DNA of 64,000 nucleotides from positions 62,001 to 126,000 of the forward strand of contig LLCB01000011.1 of NCBI GenBank assembly GCA_001414345.1, read 5' to 3'. The stretch is from Hymenoscyphus infarciens. Taxonomy: Eukaryota > Ascomycota > Leotiomycetes > Helotiales > Helotiaceae. The notes beneath the pieces were generated by a model. The model searched no databases. It was not told the origin of the DNA and worked only from the letters and a program-made list of their open reading frames with translations. Position numbers and translations under genes: made by a program. Shown piece by piece: positions 57,726 to 64,000 of the stretch; the stretch's first letter is position 1, and every line of letters begins with the position of its first letter.

Positions 57726-60051
57726 CTAAGGATGTGGACTCGGATATCGATACCCACCTACATTCCCACCCTGCAAAAGAAAGGAATCGTAAGCAGAGTC
57801 TTGACTCGAACTTCCACCCTGGTTGACGTCGAAAACATCTAGACCTTGTCCCTGTCCAAGAACCGCATTCTCAGTCATAGCAAACCCGTTTCCATCTTGA
57901 CTAAAACCCTGGTTTTGGTTCATGGCGAATCCATTTGGACCTTGTCCTTGACCAACGGTGGCATTATCAAATGCGTTTCCAGTCTGACTGTGATTGACAG
58001 CAAAGCCATTTATAGCTCGACCCGGGGACAATCTCTGGTTCATGGAGACATCGTTGCTGGCTTGACTAGGAGCCCGACCAAGGTTCATACCAAACGCATT
58101 CGGATTTGGTTGAGGAGATGCTGCTTGATTTGGCGGAAAGTGGAGGGTTCCTTGACTAGAAGCGCGAGCGTGGCCCATTGCAGTTCCAGCGTGACTTGGA
58201 CGCGGAGAGGCTACTCGACTCATAGCAACTGCATTTGGATTTCGACCTGGAGGCAAAGCTCGCTTCATAGCGACACCATTCGGACTTGACTGACGAACAC
58301 CCTGATTTCCCGGACTTTGACCACGCGAAGGGACTTGACCAGGTAAAGGCATAAGACCAACATTAGCTGTTTGCGTCAAAGCCGGCTCCTCGCCCGTGGT
58401 GGTGAAATTCACACCAGCATGCGCTCCATACCTCTGGTTATAGAGAGCGACAATCCGCTGTTGAGACTGCACTCTCTGGTGAAGCTCCTTATTCTCCTTC
58501 TCTACCGCTTGCGCCTTACTCACCAGGGACATACTCTTGATACTCAGGTCCTCCAATTCCTGGATCCGTGCATTCAACACTTTGTTTTTTTGCTGCTCGT
58601 GGGTGTTGATGGCCTTGGCGCGTGCTTGGTATTCCAAGTAGGCAGTTTTCAATGTCTGATAGTCGTGGCTAAGGAGATCGAATTTCGCCGCGCGTTCCTT
58701 GAGGATTTGATGTTCCATCTCTCTTGCTTTCTTGGGGATTCCGTCTGGGGTGCAGTCCTTGCAGAGCCAGAAGGGAATGCTGCCTTCCTTGGGGGTGCGA
58801 CAGCCAGAGCAGAGGAGCTCAATGTTGGTAAATAACTCGATGTGTTGATCCTTGGGGAAGTATTGGTATACGTGGTGATCAATTGAACTTCCGGGTGGAT
58901 CCTCAAGAGGTGATAGTGGGACGTCAACAGTAGCTCTTGGATCTCGGGCTTGATTTCGTGTTGCTCCGAAGGTCTTTGGGTGTTGAGAAGGGGTTGGCAA
59001 GTTTGGCTCGGCAATATTGTTCGTTCGCAATTGCCCTCTATTTGGTACACGATGTGTTGCTTCTGCTCTCTTGGCCGGTTGGGCGAGAGAGGGTTCGGGA
59101 AGACTCAGCACAGTAAACCCTCCAACGTTTCGCAATCCATTGTTCGATTCTTGATTTGGTACTTGTGGCTCTGGGAGGCTCGGCATAGTCAGCCCTCCAA
59201 CAACTCGTAATCCATTGCCCAGTGCTTGACTTGCTGATGGAGCTTTTGGAAGACTTGGTACTGTAAACCCTCCAACGTTTCGCGATCCATTGTTCGAATC
59301 TTGATTTGGTACTTGAGGTTCCGGAAGACTAGGCATAGTCAACCCTCCAACAGTTCGCAATCCATGATTTGGTGCTTGACCTGTTGGTGGAGCTTCTGGA
59401 AGACTCGGCATCGTCAATCCTCCAATAGTTCGCAACCCATTGCTCGGTACTTGTGATACAGGAAGACTCGGCATCGTCAACCCCCCAACAGTTCGCAACC
59501 CACCCTCCTTTAGTGTTTGCAATACCCCCGGATTCGGCATAGCCACTCCACTCACTCCTCGGGGTCCATTATCCGCTCCTTCTTTCACCGCCGGTCTAGC
59601 AGCTTTCTTACGGGATTTGGTAGCAGCAGCAGGAGAGTCAAGAGCAAGCTCAGCAGTTCGCTTCCGCGAAGCCGCAGGATCCTTAACAGATTGTCCATGG
59701 TTTGCCGTTGGCCCCTTGGGAGACTCCGCGAAGATGGGAGGAACCGTTGAAGAAGGAGGTGTCATGCCCGCGGGCCAAGCTTCGCGGTAGACGTTAGCGA
59801 GAGTCGGTGAAAAAGGTGAAGATCTGAGAAGATTTGGTTGGCACAAACTTACCGTTACCGACGGGGAGAGAAGCATTGCCTTGCTGTTGTGGTGTTGCGG
59901 GTGTATTGTCATCTTTAGTCGCGGTATTCTTCCTCTTTCCTTTGCCGCGGGTCTTGGGCGGGGAAACTGCAGTTGGCTTGGGTGACGCAGCAGTCGCTTT
60001 TCTTGGGGGTCTTCCTTGACCTTGTTTCAGGGGGAGGATTGCTTCATCCAT
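57726..60051 (-). CDS. Repeat-rich protein with AT-hook-like start, CxxC-CxxC zinc motif and coiled coil
   Basis: Two exons, 60051-59853 and 59779-57726, split by a 73-nt intron, give 750 residues. The start is the ATG of MDEAILPL; the frame upstream has no better ATG. The family is not recognised. An AT-hook-like QGRPPRKA and a very basic region (RGKGKRKN) are near the N-terminus. Residues about 159-298 hold six repeats of 23-25 residues built on GLRTVGGLTMPSLPEPQVPN. A zinc-type motif CSGC...CKDC lies at about 390-409. A helical, probably coiled-coil segment follows to about 517. The last 230 residues are Asn/Gln/Gly-rich and carry diffuse repeats of NGFAMNQ type. The composition suggests a nuclear scaffold or nucleic-acid-binding protein, but this is inference. 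The large island lies just downstream. Confidence 0.85.
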
Positions 60052-61846
60052 CTTGACTTTTGCAACGTGCAAAGACGATGCTTCGATGATGGTGTTGAGG
60101 GTAGAGATTGTCGATCTTGGAAGTGTTGTGCTCGGCCACGTGTGAGTTGGAAAAGCTTCTTAAAGAGACGATAGCGAGGCGCAGACTAAACCAAAACTGG
60201 TTAGCCGACTTTGGCTAGCTAGGGCAAGGTCTTGCTCTTCCAAAGATGAATTCACTCCTCGGAAACGGTGGTAGAATCGAGATGACCGAGATGAGAGTGA
60301 ACAAGCGACCGATGTCTTGGCCTTAACGACACTGGTGAACCACACGTGTGAAACAAGGGATCATTCCAATTCTACAACATGCACTCAAGCAATGGACTTG
60401 TGTTAGACTATCCGGAAGAACCGAACTCTTTAGTTGTATAAATATCCGAAAGAATCAATTTCAGTCCAAGAAACTTGGCTAATACCCTCTTATCTAATAA
60501 CTCTGGATACTTGAGAGCAATAGCACCCAGCAGATAGTGTTCAGATGTACGCCAAAAGATCGAACAACATTTACTGGTACTATTAGCTATGCTTTAATGC
60601 TTAGCTCTTGAAAATTTCACAAGATCACTTGGGCCCCTGTTTCGGTACTCCCTTTCCAGCAACAAGTCATTTCTGAGGAAAGACTACGAGAATGGTCAGA
60701 GGGTTGACTTGATCAAACTACAATACCATGGATCAAAGAGAATTGCGTAGCATTAAGTATTGTCATGGTACGGAAACAGCCAGGATGTCATTCTTGAATT
60801 ATCATTAAGCGAGTATACTAGAACCTACAAGAAATCGCAACCCGACAACTCGCCCTAAAACCTCCAAAAGTCCACTCCCCTTACACGCAACAAAGAGACT
60901 CGCCATAAAAAGACATTATCTTTCAAAGCAATGTAAAATAATCTATGAAGTTTATTGCATTTAGTCCTATCGTACAAGCATTTGCGAAAAAACCCCCAAC
61001 CGACGCCAACTTCTCAAGAATTGGGTAGTAGTGACGAAGGAAGGCAGTCAGTAAAAGTAACAAAGCTTGACCACAGAAAATGTCTCTTTCCACATAGCTT
61101 CATTTGACTACCACAATCCCGTCACTCTCCACACTACATCTTCCTCGCACAAAAATAAGTATCATTCATCACACAGCCCCATACCCATTTGTCTCCCAAA
61201 GGCGGCAACGTGTAACCTTAGTCCTCTCTCTCATTTACCCACTATCACAAACATTCCGACGAGACAAAAAAAAGCGGGCCATGACTCGCTACAGACCACC
61301 ACACCGAGACAGCTGCTTCAAAGAGCTTTTTGTGTGCAATAAACAAGGAAGGAAAGAAAAAAGCAATGTTATGTCGGAAAAAGGCGAGGAAAATAAACAG
61401 TTGTGCATAGGCTGAAGAAGTGTCTGGGCCTAGATGTCTCGGTAGGATATCATCGCAAACACAACAACCCTCGCTAGGCGACCCGAGAAATGGGACGCGA
61501 GGCAATGCAATTGACCCGCCCAATACAGACAAAAAAAAATGGAACGAGGAATTATGGAGCAAAGAATCAGAGATCGCAACCAGCTGTCAAGATCCTCACA
61601 CCTCAGATCAGATCCACAGCCCAGTATTGAACAACTGCCTCTCTAAGCTTCGAGTGGGTCTTTCGTAACGTCGTCCAGTCTACGCCAAGTCGCAGAGATT
61701 AAAGGGCGTATCTGGTATAGGTGATTAAGGGACATCCGTGGATGAGGGTCGACTCGGAGAAGCTTTTCCAAGCTTAAAAGCTGCTCTGCACAACAAGAGG
61801 AAAGAACGCCAATCGAATTCGCTGATATACATGAATGATGATGGTA
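60052..61846. other. Intergenic region, no supported gene
   Basis: About 1.8 kb holding the promoter of the repeat-rich gene and the 3' flank of G beta. Short frames at 61067-61668 overlap on both strands without features. No repeats or RNA genes were seen. Confidence 0.5.
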
Positions 61847-63132
61847 TTACATCGCCCAGATTTTGAGCTAGAGTGAGTGTTAAAAGAGGAGGATAAGTTT
61901 TGACCAGGGGGGTGAATATCGACTTACCAATGAATCCCAAGATCCAGTGCACAAACTCATGCCATCGTTACTGACACCCAAGCAACTGACACGGTTATCG
62001 TGGCCCACTAAAGATCCAACCTTCTCTCCTCTCGTAATGTCCCAGACTTTGCACTCGAAATCATCGTAACCAGCAAAGAGAAGTCTGCCCGAGACGGATG
62101 TTGCTACGGAGGTAATACCACAAAGGATCGATTCGTTCTGCCAAATTGTTAGCTCATGTCAGCCATTCCTTTCCCCCTCTATTCTGCTTACTCCATATTG
62201 GTTGAGTTCCCGATCAGCTCGAATATCAAAGAGACGGCACGTAGCATCATCGGAACCAGTTACAAAAGAGTGACCATCTGGGAAGAATTGGATGGCGTTG
62301 ATATCGGACTCGTGGCCGGCAAACGTTTGAACAGCCTTGCCTGCCCGGATATCCCATAATTTTGCGAATGCGTCACAAGCACCGGAAACGAATGTGTTTT
62401 GGTTGGTGGGGTTTATGCTGATACTCATGACATCGCCAAGATGGTCGGCAAATTCGGTGACTTTTTGTCCAGATTCAATATCCCACTTCATACAAGTCAT
62501 ATCGCCGGAGGATGTGAGGATGGATCGGTCGTTGACGAAGCGACAGCAGGATAGATAGCCAGAGTGACCCGATAATTCTCGAGCAACCTTTTGTGGTCCA
62601 TCGCGCGCTTGATTTAAATTGTAAATCGAACAAATGTTATCGAGTCCACCGCATGCCACGTAATTACCACTTGGGGCATAGGCACATGTCATGACCCATG
62701 ATGATCGGAGAGGAATGGCGTGAACTTTGTTCGTTGTGTATGCATCCCAGATAATCAGCTTTCCATCCTGCGATGCTGATACGAGATGTCTTCTGTCGGT
62801 CGACCAGTGCATGGCGTAGATTTTGGCGAGATGACCCTTCAGTGTCTTCTTCGTCCTCATCATTTGATTCCGGGGTAAGGCCTCTTGTTGACTCTTGGCA
62901 ATATTCGCAACTGCAGATAAATGATTAGCCCATCATGGCGGCAGGGTTGTCTTCATCGTGAGATGAAGCAATTGAATTGAGACGATCGAGGGAGGGTGCT
63001 TTGTCACTTACGCGTGCCGTCAGCTAGATCATCCTTCTTGCGCTTGATTCTGTCCTTTAACGACTCTGCTTCTCTCCGCGCCTGCTGGATGCGCTGCTGC
63101 ATCGCCTCCGGAGTGACTTCCGACATCGACAT
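61847..63132 (-). CDS. Heterotrimeric G-protein beta subunit
   Basis: Seven-bladed WD40 propeller that pairs with G gamma and binds G alpha at the plasma membrane; in fungi it controls growth, mating, conidiation and virulence signalling (SfaD/GNB-1 type). Four exons: 63132-63012, 62910-62192, 62137-61928 and 61867-61847, giving 356 residues, the usual size. The N-terminal helix that coils with G gamma is clear ([20 protein letters not shown]). WD repeats follow: [115 protein letters not shown]; and [20 protein letters not shown]. The last exon is only 21 nt and encodes LKIWAM plus stop, completing the final blade. Introns are 54-101 nt. Confidence 0.96.
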
Positions 63133-64000
63133 GATGGCCAAGTGGTGAGGACCGACTCGATGGTGTTGAGTTGAGGGTGGGTATGGTGGGTGGTTGTCGG
63201 GGGGGTGGGAGAGAAGATGGACGGGGCGGAGGATAGGATTTGAGATGAGGATGAGGATGAGGCTAGGTAGGTAGGTGGTAAGGGGGTTGCGCCAAACGGA
63301 GGATTGGGTTGGGTGCCGGGGGGGGGGGGGGGGGGGTGTGTGAAGGGGAAGGGGAAGGGGAAGGAGAGCACTCTCGAAACTGCGGATGGGCAGAGTTGAA
63401 GGACCAGCAGTCAACGATCACCGAGACAGCGACGAGCGCGGTGGATTGCAGGTGATCGATGAAGCTCTTGAGAGCTATGGGGATGAGTGGTGGTTGGGTG
63501 GTTGGGTGGTTGGGTGGTTTTGGGGGGCTCGCAGCGATGAGGAGGATTTCCGATGTCAATGCTGGCGTCAGTCAATTGGGGGGTGGAAGTTGAGGAAGCG
63601 ACGCGAAGCTCAGCAGAGATTGGGCGGCCGGGAGGTGGTCGAGGTGGTCGAGGTGGTCAGGTTAGTCGTTAGTTGGGAGAGTTAGAGGTAGAGGTTAGAG
63701 GTTAGCTCAGTTAGGTTGGGGAAGTACTTGCGCAGTGAGCCTGGCTCAACTGTGGGCGGTGCGGTGGGCATGGGCCTGGCGCTGCCCTGGTGGGCACTTG
63801 TTATTGCCTCGCCTCGCTACTCGCAGTACTAGTACAGTAGTATCCACTACCGCGCCAAGCCTAATCGGGCCTGGTTCTGTGCGTTAGCCGACTCTTGAGT
63901 CGTTGTGTCGTTCTTGCCTACGAGCAAAAGCGGCAATCGATATCTAGCGTAGAGTTGCCTAGTGAGCGATTGAGAGGTGGAAGAATAACAACACATGTGG
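63133..64000. promoter_or_regulatory. G beta upstream region with simple repeats
   Basis: Purine-rich sequence with GATGAG units near 63242-63262, a run of 19 G at 63318-63336, GTTGGGTG units at 63493-63520 and GGTCGAGGT units at 63634-63660. Overlapping small frames on both strands are low-complexity and not called. It probably includes the G beta promoter and leader. Confidence 0.5.

Noticed and set aside
63386..63685. 99-codon plus-strand frame upstream of G beta
   Set aside because: Lies in simple-repeat DNA, low complexity, antisense to the likely G beta leader.

Overview
The window is nuclear DNA of a filamentous ascomycete (Pezizomycotina). The signs are short GT-AG introns of 48-130 nt in most genes, fungus-specific families (GT15 mannosyltransferase, Zn2Cys6 regulator, 2EXR and F-box/ankyrin proteins) and a two-compartment base composition. 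Gene-bearing DNA is of ordinary composition. It alternates sharply with very AT-rich blocks that have stops in every frame and, by eye, almost no CpA/TpG, as expected of repeat-induced point mutation (RIP). The gene set would suit Leotiomycetes, but that is a guess.

Layout. 1-4160: RIP-decayed repeat island carrying an intact-looking 533-bp Harbinger-like MITE. 4161-18.9k: GT15 mannosyltransferase (-), DUF4604 protein (+), Taf14 YEATS protein (-), RanBP1/Yrb1 (-) and a 900-residue single-pass membrane protein (-). 19.2-20.1k: small RIP island. 20.3-27.1k: peroxisomal 3-ketoacyl-CoA thiolase (-), glycerol kinase (-) and a small unknown two-exon gene (-). 27.1-31.4k: gene-poor DNA, a 495-bp hAT-like MITE and a 2EXR-type pseudogene with two nonsense codons. 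31.4-32.5k: RIP island. 32.7-38.8k: U-box cyclophilin PPIL2/Cyp8 (+) converging on a Zn2Cys6 transcription factor (-). 39.25-46.6k: large RIP island with several decayed copies of the same repeats. 46.7-48.2k: F-box/ankyrin gene standing alone, with an apparent in-frame TGA. 49.5-50.5k: phosducin-like protein (-). 53.2-57.4k: another RIP island, partly repeating the 44-46k block in inverted orientation. 57.7-60.1k: 750-residue protein with tandem repeats and a CxxC-CxxC motif (-). 61.8-63.1k: heterotrimeric G-protein beta subunit (-).

Genes that may work together. Thiolase (beta-oxidation) and glycerol kinase (glycerol use) are tandem neighbours, and the thiolase upstream region has two copies of the fatty-acid-response hexamer CCTCGG/CCGAGG. 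The phosducin-like protein is of the class that helps assemble G beta-gamma, and the G beta gene lies about 11 kb away across a RIP island. Taf14, RanBP1 and PPIL2 are conserved housekeeping genes (transcription/chromatin, nuclear transport, protein folding or splicing).

Gene models were built by hand from reading frames, splice signals and remembered family conservation, with no database search. Splice coordinates are inferred, though all recognised genes keep one open frame through the joins given. I found no convincing tRNA, rRNA or CRISPR and no secondary-metabolite cluster. I did not find one clear undescribed system. The best leads are the two MITEs, the repeat/zinc protein, the lone F-box/ankyrin locus and signs of RIP damage in a gene bordering an island.
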